From positions 620,001 through 684,000 of the forward strand of contig NZ_CP016543.2 in the NCBI RefSeq assembly GCF_001687665.2: a DNA stretch of 64,000 bases, given 5' to 3'. This document shows positions 1 to 8,193 of this stretch, in pieces. The notes beneath the pieces were generated by a model. The model ran no database searches, was not told where the DNA came from, and was given only the letters and a program-made list of their open reading frames with translations. The stretch's first letter is position 1, and each line of letters starts with the position of its first letter. A program made the position numbers and the translations under genes. This DNA is from Planococcus donghaensis. GTDB taxonomy: Bacteria; Bacillota; Bacilli; Bacillales_A; Planococcaceae.

Positions 1-65
1 TAGATAAAGACGGCTTTTACGCCGATTTGTATCAAAGTCAATTTACAGCGAAATTGGCTGTTTAA
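1..65 (+). CDS. C-terminal tail of an ABC exporter ATPase/permease (partial)
   Basis: The first 65 bases are open in one frame and end in TAA at 63-65. The encoded tail reads DKDGFYADLYQSQF followed by six residues. A GFY-x-LY-x-SQF ending is typical of MsbA/YknV-type multidrug ABC exporters, whose last helix follows the ATPase domain. Only about 20 residues are visible, so the call rests on this tail motif alone. A terminator follows within 10 bases, which fits a genuine gene end. Confidence 0.55.
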   Translation, partial: DKDGFYADLYQSQFTAKLAV

Positions 66-70
66 CGTAA

Positions 71-98
71 AAAAGGTCCACTTTGGTGGACCTTTTTT
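71..98. terminator. Bidirectional Rho-independent terminator
   Basis: Stem GGTCCAC (75-81) pairs with GTGGACC (86-92) around a TTTG loop. An A-run on the left and a T-run on the right let it serve both the plus-strand ABC gene and the minus-strand protease gene. Confidence 0.85.
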
Positions 99-101
99 AT
101 T

Positions 102-908
102 CTATAATAGAGTTTTTTGCGTTGGCAGCCCGCGCGCAAGCCAATAAATCGCAGCGATCATGAACACGGCACTAACAACTAACATGATGGTATTCGGCAT
201 GGCTTTCGTATAGATGTCTGTAAAGTTGAATATGGCAACAGATGCAGGCCACTTTGGTGCTAAAAACAGGGAAGCGGCCGCAAGTGAATTATTGATGATG
301 TGCAAAAAAATCGGGACCAGTAAATTATTGGTGCGCAAATACAAGAGCGAGGCTATCACACCGAACAAAAATGCGCCAATCACATCAAGATGCAACACAC
401 CAAAAACCAAGCTAGAAAATAAAATACCGCCCCACACCGAAGTTTTACCGATCAAGCGTTTTAACAACACGCCGCGGAACATAAATTCCTCGACCACTGG
501 CGCTAAAACGGCGATGGTAAAAATCGTAAACGCAATATACCAAGGCGACTCGGGCAGCGGGATTTCTTCTAGCAAAAAGTCAACAAGCCACGGCGCAAAC
601 GGTGCCAACACATACAGCTGTAGCCAAAACATGCTAAGCGAAAAAGCAATCGACACAGCCACTAACGCAAATAAAAGCGGCAACCATTTCTTGGTGCCAG
701 TAAGCGATAAAACGTTCCAAACTGAGGCATTGTGTTTTTTGAAATAATAACCAAAATAAAGTCCAGGTACGATAACATACATCACCAACTGGCTGACAAC
801 GTCAAACGTGATGACGCTGACATTTAGCAACACTAACGTCACCATACTGATTATGGTTCCGATCACCGAATACAAAATCAAATACCGCGCTTTCATTTCT
901 TCAAACAT
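102..908 (-). CDS. CPBP-family intramembrane metalloprotease
   Basis: This 268-residue protein has about seven hydrophobic segments. It carries the CPBP (Abi/CAAX type II protease) signatures in order: an EEFMFRG motif (EExxxR) near residue 140, an FGVLHLD motif with a conserved histidine, and a C-terminal HIINN motif. These glutamates and histidines form the membrane-embedded metal site. Bacillales members are used in processing of membrane proteins or bacteriocin-related peptides, but the substrate cannot be read from sequence. The gene stands alone, convergent with the upstream ABC exporter. Confidence 0.88.
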   Translation of the reverse strand: MFEEMKARYLILYSVIGTIISMVTLVLLNVSVITFDVVSQLVMYVIVPGLYFGYYFKKHNASVWNVLSLTGTKKWLPLLFALVAVSIAFSLSMFWLQLYVLAPFAPWLVDFLLEEIPLPESPWYIAFTIFTIAVLAPVVEEFMFRGVLLKRLIGKTSVWGGILFSSLVFGVLHLDVIGAFLFGVIASLLYLRTNNLLVPIFLHIINNSLAAASLFLAPKWPASVAIFNFTDIYTKAMPNTIMLVVSAVFMIAAIYWLARGLPTQKTLL

Positions 909-1064
909 GGAGCACCGCCTTTTTAGGTGTCGTAGTAGATTATACGAACGTGAGCGCAGTAAGTTCCAAAAGACGCTATTTTTCGACAGCGGACCTAAAA
1001 CAGCGTATGCTTAAGGTAGTTTACCTGACTCCTTTAGGGCAGGCAGAACGGAAGGATGATTCAC

Positions 1065-1238
1065 ATGGCATTTCTAGACAAACTCACCCAACTCAAAGAC
1101 AAGTCGATCGAAAAAGGCAGAGCCCATTGGGAAGAAAACAAAGACGACTACAAAGAAAAAGCCACCAACTACAAAGACAAAGCGATGGTCATGAAAGACG
1201 ACGTTGCCAATAAAATAAAAGAAAAAACGAAAAAATGA
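1065..1238 (+). CDS. Small highly charged protein, unknown function
   Basis: A 57-residue protein very rich in Lys, Asp and Glu with no hydrophobic segment, probably a single amphipathic helix. The start is the ATG at 1065, because GAAGGA at 1051-1056 is well spaced for it and too close to the ATG at 1056. A strong terminator follows 10 bases after the stop. I do not recognise the family. It resembles small CsbD- or YtxH-like stress peptides only in composition. Confidence 0.65.
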   Translation: MAFLDKLTQLKDKSIEKGRAHWEENKDDYKEKATNYKDKAMVMKDDVANKIKEKTKK

Positions 1239-1248
1239 TGGATCGAGT

Positions 1249-1278
1249 AGCCAAGCTGGTAAAGCTTGGCTGCTTTTT
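1249..1278 (+). terminator. Rho-independent terminator
   Basis: AGCCAAGCT (1249-1257) pairs with AGCTTGGCT (1263-1271), followed by GCTTTTTTT. It ends the small charged-protein gene. Confidence 0.9.
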
Positions 1279-1290
1279 TTGTGGGGTTGT

Positions 1291-1893
1291 TTTACATGAA
1301 GTTTTGGGGTCTATACGTGAACTTTTGAGAGTTATACACGAACTTTTCAGCTCTTTACCTGAAGTTTTGGAGTTTTAACAGTGATGCCTTCTTTTACATG
1401 AAGTTTTCGAGTCTTTACCTGAACTTTTAGCGTTTTAATAAGGATGCCTACTTTTACATGAATATTTGAAGTCTTTACCCGAACTTTTAAGAGTTATACC
1501 TGAACTTTTGAGATCTTTACCTGAAGTTTTGGAGTTTTAACAAGGATGCGAGTTTTTACAAGAACTTTTGAAGTCTTTACCTGAACTTTTAAGAGTTATA
1601 CCTGAACTTTTGAAATCTTTACCTGAAGTTTTGGAGTTTTAACAAGGATGCGAGTTTTTACAAGAACTTTTGAAGTCTTTACCTGAACATTTGAGAGTTA
1701 TACCTGAACTTTTCAGCTCTTTACCTGAAGTTTTAGCGTTTTAACAAGGATGCCTTCTTTTACCTGAATTTTTGAAGTCTTTACCTGAACATTTGAGCTC
1801 TTTACCTGAACTTTTGGAACTTTAACAGGGATGCGAGTTTTTACCTGAACTTTTCAGCTCTTTACTTAAACTTTTAGCGTTTTAACAGGGATG
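1291..1893. repeat. Array A1: 21/39-bp phased intergenic repeat
   Basis: About 600 bp contain 24 copies of a core near ACCTGAACTTTT. Core TGAA positions are 1297, 1318, 1339, 1360, 1399, 1420, 1459, 1480, 1501, 1522, 1561, 1582, 1603, 1624, 1663, 1684, 1705, 1726, 1765, 1786, 1807, 1846 and 1867 (some with one or two changes). Spacing is exactly 21 bp within runs and exactly 39 bp between runs, where the extra bases hold a TTTTAACARGGATGC block. No gene is credible inside: the heptad-coding minus frame hits TAA in the 39-bp modules I checked. It fills the gap between a terminator and the PBP-like gene. The same architecture recurs at 4012-4235. Confidence 0.92.
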
Positions 1894-1987
1894 CCTATTT
1901 CCACACAATAATAAAAACAGAATACTCAGACTTTAATTCTCGCGTCATTCAAGCGATAATAGAAGAAAGGAAAAGAGTGGAGGTCAT

Positions 1988-3976
1988 ATGATGGAGAAGA
2001 CCATGTTAAAGACCATTTTCTTTGTATTTATTCTTCTATTAACAGCATGCCAGCAGGAGGAAGCTGAACCGACTCCTGAACAATCACCAGAAGAGCCGAC
2101 TGAAACGGTTGAATCTCCGGAAGGACGGGTGGCAAATTTTATTGAGCTATGGAACAATGGCGACTTTCCTACGATGCACAGCACTTATTTAAATCAAGGT
2201 ACGCAAACCGTTTACGGGGAAGCAAATTTTGTGACATGGCAACAAGAGCTGCACAACCAGCTGGGCGTTGAAAACATGAACGTGACGTATACAAAGCCCG
2301 ATGAAGATGCCGAATGGAATCAAGAGCAACCGGCAGATTTCAAAATTAACGTGAGTTTTGATTCCATTATAGGTCCAGTGGAATTCAATAAAACCTTGAC
2401 CTTGCTTTATGAACAGGAAGATTGGTTTGTGGAATGGGACCCGTCGTTTATTTTGCCGAATTTAGAGGCGGGGGACCAAGTGACGACAGCTGTTGTTGAA
2501 GGAGCGCGCGGGGAAATTCTTGACCGCAATGGCAAAGCAATCGCATCGAATAGTGAAGGCTATGAGATTGGTGTGGTTCCTGAAAACTTCGATTTATCGA
2601 AAAAGCAACAATTGGCGCAGTTGCTAGGCGTTACCGAAGAGACGATTGATGGTCGACTCAATCAGCCGTGGGTGCAACCGCATTATTTAGTACCGATTGC
2701 ACAAATCAAGGCAGACCAAGCAACACTCGATGAGCTGTTTACCATTCGCGGCACGAAACAAGAAAAAGTAGTGATGCGCAATTATCCGTATAACCGCGCT
2801 TTATCGCACGTTACCGGATATGTGGGACCGATTACGGCTCAGCAACTAGCGGAGTGGAGCGACCAAGGCTATACAACTGAAACCTTGGTAGGACGACAAG
2901 GCTTAGAAGAAGTGTTGCAAGAGCGGCTACGTGGAAGAGCAGGCGGCCGCATTATTTTGAAAAAACAGCGCGAAAACGCTGTGATCACCTCGGTCGAAAA
3001 TAAACCCGTACCTGGCGAAACGGTTACGTTAACGATTGACGCGGAACTGCAAAAGAAAATCTATACGGCAATGGGAGAACAACCGGGAGCAAGTGCAGCG
3101 ATCAATCCGACGACTGGCGAAACTTTGGCACTGGTCAGCTCACCGGGCTTTGACCCCAATGAATTTGTGCCAAACATCACCACTAGTCGATTCCAAGAAC
3201 TTGCGAACGACCCGCTGCAGCCATTTTTCAACCGCTTTGCAGCCGTTTATACACCGGGACAAGTGATCCAGCCAATTACCGCAGCGATTGGAATGGAAAG
3301 TGGTACGCTTGATCCGGCAGAAGGCATGGACATCACCGGCAAGTCGTGGCAACGTTACCGCTCGTGGGGCGATTTCCGCATTACACGTCCGCGGGATGAT
3401 ATCAAAAATCCAATCGATTTAAACAAAGCACTTGTTTATTCCGACTCGATTTACTTTGCCCAACAAGCATTGAATATCCAAGACAATGAGTTTCAGACAG
3501 GATTGGAGAACTTCGGTTTTGGCGAAGAAATCGATTTTCCGATTGAGCTAACAGCATCACGCATTTCAAAAGACGGCACATTCGGCTCTGAAGGGCAGCT
3601 TGCTGACACAGCGTCTGGCCAAGGCCAAATGCAAGTCAACATTTTGCATCTCGCCAATCTGTATAGCCCGATTTTGACAAACGGCAAACTGTACAAACCG
3701 ACTTTGTATGTCACTGAAGAAAAACCGGAATTATGGAATGAAAACCTGTTAAGTGCTGCGAACGCTAAAATGTTGCGGAAAAGCTTCAGCAATACGGGTG
3801 AACAACTCGGTATAGAAATCGCTGGCAAAAGCGGAACAGCGAATGAAAGAGGCAAGCAGACAAAATGGTTTGTCGGTTACCAAGCGGCGAAGCCTGAATT
3901 GATTGTTTCAATGATGATTCAAGGCGACGAGAAAGTCGAAGAAATGGTAGAACAAGCACTCCTTTCAGAAGAATAA
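1988..3976 (+). CDS. PBP3/MecA-like lipoprotein with degenerate transpeptidase site
   Basis: A 662-residue protein. It has a lipoprotein signal (LLTAC lipobox), an NTF2-like MecA_N domain (about residues 45-160), a PBP dimerisation domain starting at ARGEILDRNG, and a transpeptidase domain. This is the layout of PbpC/PBP3 and PBP2a. The SxxK tetrad that should sit in the PGSTFKP context reads PGQVIQP: Gln425 replaces the acylated serine and Gln428 the lysine. The SxN motif reads SDS and the KTG motif reads KSG. All three catalytic motifs are therefore altered in an otherwise full-length, open gene. I infer a pseudo-enzyme, perhaps a scaffold or regulator of wall synthesis. GGAGG at 1979-1983 supports ATG 1988 (or 1991). 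Confidence 0.88.
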   Translation: MMEKTMLKTIFFVFILLLTACQQEEAEPTPEQSPEEPTETVESPEGRVANFIELWNNGDFPTMHSTYLNQGTQTVYGEANFVTWQQELHNQLGVENMNVTYTKPDEDAEWNQEQPADFKINVSFDSIIGPVEFNKTLTLLYEQEDWFVEWDPSFILPNLEAGDQVTTAVVEGARGEILDRNGKAIASNSEGYEIGVVPENFDLSKKQQLAQLLGVTEETIDGRLNQPWVQPHYLVPIAQIKADQATLDELFTIRGTKQEKVVMRNYPYNRALSHVTGYVGPITAQQLAEWSDQGYTTETLVGRQGLEEVLQERLRGRAGGRIILKKQRENAVITSVENKPVPGETVTLTIDAELQKKIYTAMGEQPGASAAINPTTGETLALVSSPGFDPNEFVPNITTSRFQELANDPLQPFFNRFAAVYTPGQVIQPITAAIGMESGTLDPAEGMDITGKSWQRYRSWGDFRITRPRDDIKNPIDLNKALVYSDSIYFAQQALNIQDNEFQTGLENFGFGEEIDFPIELTASRISKDGTFGSEGQLADTASGQGQMQVNILHLANLYSPILTNGKLYKPTLYVTEEKPELWNENLLSAANAKMLRKSFSNTGEQLGIEIAGKSGTANERGKQTKWFVGYQAAKPELIVSMMIQGDEKVEEMVEQALLSEE

Positions 3977-3980
3977 AGTG

Positions 3981-4008
3981 AGCCAGGCAGATGTTGCCTG
4001 GCTTTTTT
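3981..4008 (+). terminator. Rho-independent terminator
   Basis: AGCCAGGCA (3981-3989) pairs with TGCCTGGCT (3995-4003), followed by a T-run. It ends the PBP-like gene and abuts repeat array A2. Confidence 0.92.
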
Positions 4009-4011
4009 GTG

Positions 4012-4235
4012 GTTACATGAAGTTTCTGGGTTTATACATGAACTTTTTAGAGTTATACCTGAACTTTTGAGCGCTTTACCTGAACTTTCAAGCTCTTTAC
4101 ATGAACTTTTCAAGCCTTAACATGGATCACTGCTTTTACATGGAGTTTCAACGTTTATACATGAACTTTTGAGCGCTTTACATGAACTTTCAAGCGCTTT
4201 ACCTGAACTTTTCAAGTCTTAACAAGGATCACACT
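4012..4235. repeat. Array A2: second 21/39-bp phased repeat
   Basis: Nine copies of the same core as array A1, at 4018, 4039, 4060, 4081, 4102, then 4141, 4162, 4183 and 4204. Steps are 21 bp, with one 39-bp step carrying a TTAACATGGATCAC block; another such block closes the array. With A1 it brackets the PBP-like gene on both sides. Both arrays begin right after a terminator. Confidence 0.92.
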
Positions 4236-4356
4236 TCAACACATCCCCCCATCCAACAAATGTCGATATAATGTCGCGAATTGGCGATCCCCTCGATTTT
4301 ATTGAAAAACCAGAACGTTACACTGTATGCTTTTTCATAGAACGTGCTATATTTTT

Positions 4357-4377
4357 TAGTACAACGATCTAGTACTA
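4357..4377. promoter_or_regulatory. Possible MerR operator dyad
   Basis: TAGTAC (4357-4362) and GTACTA (4372-4377) form an inverted repeat with a 9-base spacer, about 55 bases upstream of the MerR-type gene. MerR proteins often bind dyads in their own promoter. No clear -35/-10 pair was found around it, so this is only a candidate. Confidence 0.25.
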
Positions 4378-4433
4378 TCGAGTCACAGATCAAATCGAGT
4401 AAAAAAGGAGGCGTCTGCATTGGGAAGGAGTTA

Positions 4434-4820
4434 ATGAAAATCGGGGAAATCGCAAAATTGAGCGGGGTATCGACGAGAACCATTGATTATTACACGGTAT
4501 CGGGATTGCTTCGGAGCGAGCGGTCTGACACAAATTACCGGTTGTATCCGGCTTCTTCTATGCAGACGCTTCAACGCATTCAATTATTAAAAAAACAGCG
4601 CATGTCGATTTCGGAAATTAAAGAAGTGTTGAATACAACGGAACATGCCGAAACAGAGTTTCTCGTCGAAGAAGTATACGAAGAATTTGAATGCTTGCAA
4701 CGAAAAATCACGAGTTTGGAAGAACAGTTAAAAGATGCACCAAGTTCTGTAAAACTGCACGTCAGCAAAGCGCTTGAACATCAATTAGCAGCAATCACTG
4801 CACTAATCGCTTTGTTGTAA
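4434..4820 (+). CDS. MerR-family transcriptional regulator
   Basis: A 128-residue protein starting MKIGEIAKLSGVS, the usual MerR winged-helix start. A TRTIDYY recognition helix region, an RLY wing and a C-terminal dimerisation coil (about 75-110) follow. No cysteine-rich metal site is visible in the C-terminus, so the effector is unknown. Start ATG 4434 is chosen because the longer reading adds about 30 residues absent from the family; AAGGAG lies just upstream, although spaced tightly. It lies 38 bases upstream of two CNNM transporters. In Bacillus a MerR gene is likewise next to the CNNM gene yhdP/mpfA, so it may regulate them. Confidence 0.85.
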   Translation: MKIGEIAKLSGVSTRTIDYYTVSGLLRSERSDTNYRLYPASSMQTLQRIQLLKKQRMSISEIKEVLNTTEHAETEFLVEEVYEEFECLQRKITSLEEQLKDAPSSVKLHVSKALEHQLAAITALIALL

Positions 4821-4828
4821 ATCATTTT

Positions 4829-4861
4829 GGAGGTGAATCCCTTTTACAGGGAAAACACGTG
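4829..4861 (+). promoter_or_regulatory. SD-hairpin-start leader of first CNNM gene
   Basis: GGAGG (4829-4833) is followed by TGAA, a hairpin TCCCT/AGGGA (4838-4842 with 4848-4852, loop TTTAC), then AAACAC and the GTG start at 4859. The linear SD-start distance of 25 bases is too long. With the hairpin folded the effective spacing is 10 bases. The next paralogue has the same arrangement with a different stem. Confidence 0.6.
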
Positions 4862-6175
4862 GATATAGTTACCTTATTGAATTTGGCTTTATTAATTTTA
4901 TTGCTTGGCTTAACCGCATTTTTTGTGGGATCGGAGTTCGCGGTTGTTAAAATTCGCATGTCGCGGCTCGATCAATTAATCGCAGAAGGCAATAAAAAAG
5001 CGGTCGTTGCAAAAAAAGTGGCAAGCGACTTGGATTATTATTTATCGGCTTGTCAGCTTGGCATTACCGTTACAGCGCTTGGACTGGGGGCGCTGGGAAA
5101 ACCAACAATTGAACGATTGATGTACCCCATCTTTGAATTTTTTGCGGTTTCCGATGCTATGGCATCAACTGCTTCTTACGCCATCTCGTTCATACTCGTA
5201 ACCTATCTTCACGTAGTGGTCGGCGAAATGGCACCGAAAACATTGGCGATTCAATTTGCGGAGAAGATGTCTCTGCTTTTGGCACCGCCGTTGTATTGGT
5301 TTGGGAAAGTTATGAAGCCTTTTATTTGGGCATTAAACGGAGCAGCTCGCGTGTCGCTTAGAATGTTCGGCGTTAAACCAGCAGGTCACGAACAAGCCTA
5401 TTCGGAAGAAGAATTGAAAATCGTAATGGCACAAAGTTTTGAAGGCGGAGCCATCAATGAAACTGAACTTTCGTATATGGAAAATGTGTTTTCATTTGAT
5501 GAGCGCGTAGCTAAAGACATTATGGTGCCACGTACCGAACTGGTTACGCTTGATAAAGACATGCCACTCGAAGAAATTATCGAGATTTTGGATGAAAACA
5601 ATTACACACGTTACCCGGTAACAGAAGATGGCGACAAAGACCGAATTCTTGGATTTGTCAGTGCCAAGAAGATGCTTCCGCATATTGTCGCTGGACGCGA
5701 GTGGTATCTTGAGAATTTCGTCTTAGAATTGCCGACGGTTTTTGAAGCAACGGGTTTACAAAATGCGTTGATGATTATGCAAAAAGCGCGTGTCCACATT
5801 GCCATTGTTGCAGATGAATACGGCGGAACAGCTGGCATGATTACAATGGAAGATATTTTAGAAGAAATTGTTGGTGAAATTCGTGATGAATTTGATTTTG
5901 ATGAAGTGGCGGACATTAGCAAAGTGAGCGACAATCAATATTTGATCAACGGCCGTGTGTTGTTGAAAGACTTAGAAGAACGCTTTGATTTAACATTTGA
6001 TGAAAGTGATGACATCGATACCATTGGCGGATGGATTCACTTCAAGAGCCCGGGAGACGTTGAAACCGGCGCGACATTCACGGATTTGAATATTTCGTGG
6101 ACCATCGTTGAAATGGACAACCAGCAAATCAAACAAGTGATGTTCCATAATCATTCGAATAAATTGAATGATTAA
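4859..6175 (+). CDS. CNNM/CBS-domain transporter with CorC_HlyC domain (MpfA/YhdP-like)
   Basis: A 438-residue member of the 'hemolysin family' (UPF0053). An N-terminal CNNM domain has about four membrane helices (residues 1-150), followed by an acidic linker, a CBS pair (about 215-335) and a C-terminal CorC_HlyC domain (about 350-430). Relatives such as MpfA of Bacillus and Staphylococcus are Mg2+ exporters; others affect Co2+ or heavy-metal tolerance. GTG 4859 is chosen because it makes the N-terminus exactly as long as that of the downstream paralogue before the shared AFFVG motif. The two genes are adjacent and co-directional. Confidence 0.88.
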   Translation: MDIVTLLNLALLILLLGLTAFFVGSEFAVVKIRMSRLDQLIAEGNKKAVVAKKVASDLDYYLSACQLGITVTALGLGALGKPTIERLMYPIFEFFAVSDAMASTASYAISFILVTYLHVVVGEMAPKTLAIQFAEKMSLLLAPPLYWFGKVMKPFIWALNGAARVSLRMFGVKPAGHEQAYSEEELKIVMAQSFEGGAINETELSYMENVFSFDERVAKDIMVPRTELVTLDKDMPLEEIIEILDENNYTRYPVTEDGDKDRILGFVSAKKMLPHIVAGREWYLENFVLELPTVFEATGLQNALMIMQKARVHIAIVADEYGGTAGMITMEDILEEIVGEIRDEFDFDEVADISKVSDNQYLINGRVLLKDLEERFDLTFDESDDIDTIGGWIHFKSPGDVETGATFTDLNISWTIVEMDNQQIKQVMFHNHSNKLND

Positions 6176-6194
6176 CGTTAACTTAACCATTAAT

Positions 6195-6228
6195 GGAGGT
6201 GAATCCCTCGTTTGAGGGAGACCAATTG
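6195..6228 (+). promoter_or_regulatory. SD-hairpin-start leader of second CNNM gene
   Basis: GGAGG (6195-6199), TGAA, a hairpin TCCCTC/GAGGGA (6204-6209 with 6214-6219, loop GTTT), GACCAA, then the TTG start at 6226. The effective spacing with the hairpin folded is again 10 bases. Stem length and loop differ from the first copy but pairing and spacing are kept. Confidence 0.6.
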
Positions 6229-7278
6229 GACGGACAAATAGTCATCAGTTTACTACTTATTGCGTTATTAATTATCGCAACTGCATTTTTCGTCGGTGCC
6301 GAATTCGCCATTTTAAAAGTGCGTATGTCGCGAATCGACCAATTGATCGATGAAGGAAATAAAAAAGCCATACTCGCAAAAAAAGTAGCCAATGATTTGG
6401 ATTATTATTTATCTGCTTGTCAGCTGGGAATTACGATTACAGCGCTCGCCCTCGGTGCATTAGGGGAGCCAACCGTTGAACGTATGCTGCATCCGTTATT
6501 TGAAGCGTTCGCAGTTCCGGCAGCATTATCGACCGTGTTGTCGTACGCCATTGCCCTTACCATTGTGACGTTTTTACACGTCGTGATTGGTGAATTGGCA
6601 CCAAAAACCTTGGCGATTCAATACGCTGAAAAAGTCACGCTATTGCTGGCTCCATCGCTTTATTGGTTCGGTAAAATCATGAATCCGTTTATTTGGTTGA
6701 TGAATGGTTCTGCCCGCTTGTTGCTGCGCTTATTTAAAGTAGAGCCAGCCGGCCATGAAGAAGCTCACTCGGAAGAAGAGTTAAAGCTGATTATGGCGGA
6801 AAGCTTCCAAAGCGGCGAGATCAATCAAACCGAGCTAACGTATTTGAAAAATATTTTCGCTTTTGACGATCGCATTGTCCGCAACATCATGATTCCAAAA
6901 GCGGAAATCGTTTCAGTGGATAGTCGTTTGACGCGCTCTGAACTTTTTACGGTATTGGATAAACATCAATTTACCCGATACCCAGTAGCCGATCATGGCA
7001 ATGAAGACAAACTCATTGGTTTTATTAACACGAAAGAGTTGTTAACCAGCATGGCGGCAGGAAGAACGAGAAGTCCGGAATCGTTTATTCACGAAATGCC
7101 ACGTTTCCCCGAAACCACACCCATTCAAATAGTATTGACCAAAATGCAGCAAAGCCATACGCATATGGCCATCATTACAAAAGACGGTGCGATGACAGGA
7201 CTTGTAACAATGGAAGACATTTTAGAAGAAATCGTCGGTGAAATTAGCGACGACTCGTTCGAAGCAGAGCCAACTTAA
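6226..7278 (+). CDS. CNNM/CBS-domain transporter lacking the CorC_HlyC domain
   Basis: A 350-residue paralogue of the preceding protein. The CNNM and CBS-pair regions are closely similar; for example both share [14 protein letters not shown]. It ends just after the second CBS motif ([11 protein letters not shown]), so the C-terminal CorC_HlyC domain present upstream is missing. The TTG start at 6226 gives 24 residues before the AFFVG motif, as in the paralogue. A longer reading from ATG 6193 would translate through the leader hairpin and start inside the SD. The pair may form a hetero-oligomeric divalent cation exporter; this is inference. A terminator follows. Confidence 0.85.
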   Translation: MDGQIVISLLLIALLIIATAFFVGAEFAILKVRMSRIDQLIDEGNKKAILAKKVANDLDYYLSACQLGITITALALGALGEPTVERMLHPLFEAFAVPAALSTVLSYAIALTIVTFLHVVIGELAPKTLAIQYAEKVTLLLAPSLYWFGKIMNPFIWLMNGSARLLLRLFKVEPAGHEEAHSEEELKLIMAESFQSGEINQTELTYLKNIFAFDDRIVRNIMIPKAEIVSVDSRLTRSELFTVLDKHQFTRYPVADHGNEDKLIGFINTKELLTSMAAGRTRSPESFIHEMPRFPETTPIQIVLTKMQQSHTHMAIITKDGAMTGLVTMEDILEEIVGEISDDSFEAEPT

Positions 7279-7289
7279 TAGGAATAAAG

Positions 7290-7322
7290 ATAGAGAGAAG
7301 CCTATGGGTTTCTCTTCTTTTT
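7290..7322 (+). terminator. Rho-independent terminator
   Basis: AGAGAAGCC pairs (one G-T) with GGTTTCTCT around 7292-7314, followed by a long T-run. It ends the CNNM gene pair. Confidence 0.8.
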
Positions 7323-7375
7323 TTGGTAATTTATTGGTAAGGTAAAAAGAACAGTGATTAAAAGGAGAGATGTGT

Positions 7376-7864
7376 ATGCAAGAACGTTCGACAAGAAATA
7401 TGCGAGAAGCCATCTTGTTTTTCGGCGCGTTAATCTTTTTCGCCGTCTCCACATTTTTTAGTTTGTACGAAGGCAGCCGATTAGAAGATGTCTCTTGGGA
7501 GTGGCGGTACTCGGCAATCTTCAGCAATTGGCTAAACGGCGGCGTTGAATCGGCAGGGGATATTTTGACGATCGATTACTTAGTGTACGCTGCGAAGTTC
7601 GCGCCGTTATTTCCTGTAATCATGTTTGTTTCTGCGTTCATTTTATTGCTGCAACTGGTTTCATGGATTTTTAGAAAAAACAAAATCGCGTTGAACTTGG
7701 TTTATTTAGTGTACGGAGTGGCGCTTTTTGTGATGAGCGACGTATTCATGTCGTCCCCAACAGTCGGACTCGAGCTATTTTCTCGGATTTTCTTCGTTTT
7801 CGGTTTTGTTCTAGTGATGTTTGGGGTGACTTCGTTAGTTAAAGAGCGAAAAGACGTGGTCTGA
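7376..7864 (+). CDS. Four-helix membrane protein, unknown (possibly YjdJ/DUF4306-like)
   Basis: A 162-residue protein with four hydrophobic segments (about 12-30, 72-94, 104-120 and 132-152) and an extracytoplasmic loop rich in Trp and acidic residues after the first. ATG 7376 fits AAAGGAG at 7361-7367 (8-base spacing) better than ATG 7370. The overall look recalls the Bacillus YjdJ family, but I see no diagnostic motif. It stands between the CNNM terminator and repeat array B1. Confidence 0.7.
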   Translation: MQERSTRNMREAILFFGALIFFAVSTFFSLYEGSRLEDVSWEWRYSAIFSNWLNGGVESAGDILTIDYLVYAAKFAPLFPVIMFVSAFILLLQLVSWIFRKNKIALNLVYLVYGVALFVMSDVFMSSPTVGLELFSRIFFVFGFVLVMFGVTSLVKERKDVV

Positions 7865-7870
7865 GCGGCG

Positions 7871-7983
7871 TTGTTTGCGGGATACGTTAGTTTGTTTGCA
7901 GAGTGCGATGCGTTGTTTGCAGCAACAAGCGGTTTGTTTGCGCAATCCCGCTCGTTGTTTGCAAGATAGACGAGTTTGTTTGC
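7871..7983. repeat. Array B1: six TTGTTTGC repeats at exact 21-bp period
   Basis: TTGTTTGC begins at 7871, 7892, 7913, 7934, 7955 and 7976. Units alternate between a CG-TTGTTTGC and a GT-TTGTTTGC flank, giving a 42-bp higher order. The intervening 13 bases vary. It lies directly after the stop of the membrane-protein gene and upstream of the LytTR operon. It is one of three six-unit arrays in the window. Confidence 0.92.
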
Positions 7984-8023
7984 AATTAGCCCACAAACGG
8001 TCTCGAAAAATATGCACTTCTCA

Positions 8024-8050
8024 AAAACAGGTCACGTGGCCTGTTTTTTT
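8024..8050 (+). terminator. Rho-independent terminator
   Basis: AACAGGT pairs with GCCTGTT around a CACGTG loop (about 8026-8045), followed by a T-run. It lies just beyond array B1 and probably ends the membrane-protein transcript, which would then include the array. Confidence 0.7.
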
Positions 8051-8193
8051 GTATGTGACAAACCGGTCGCTGCACCTTACCGGCTGAATTCTGCATGTTA
8101 CCGGAAAAGCACAGACAAAGGGTGAATAGTAGCATAAACTTGGATTATAAGTAGATAGGGATTTTATTAATGAAAGATAAGAGGTGAGGTCAG

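Noticed and set aside
1291..1893. CRISPR array
   Set aside because: The repeated core is only about 12-15 bp and degenerate, the units are 21 bp with 39-bp steps, there are no unique 30-bp spacers and no cas genes.
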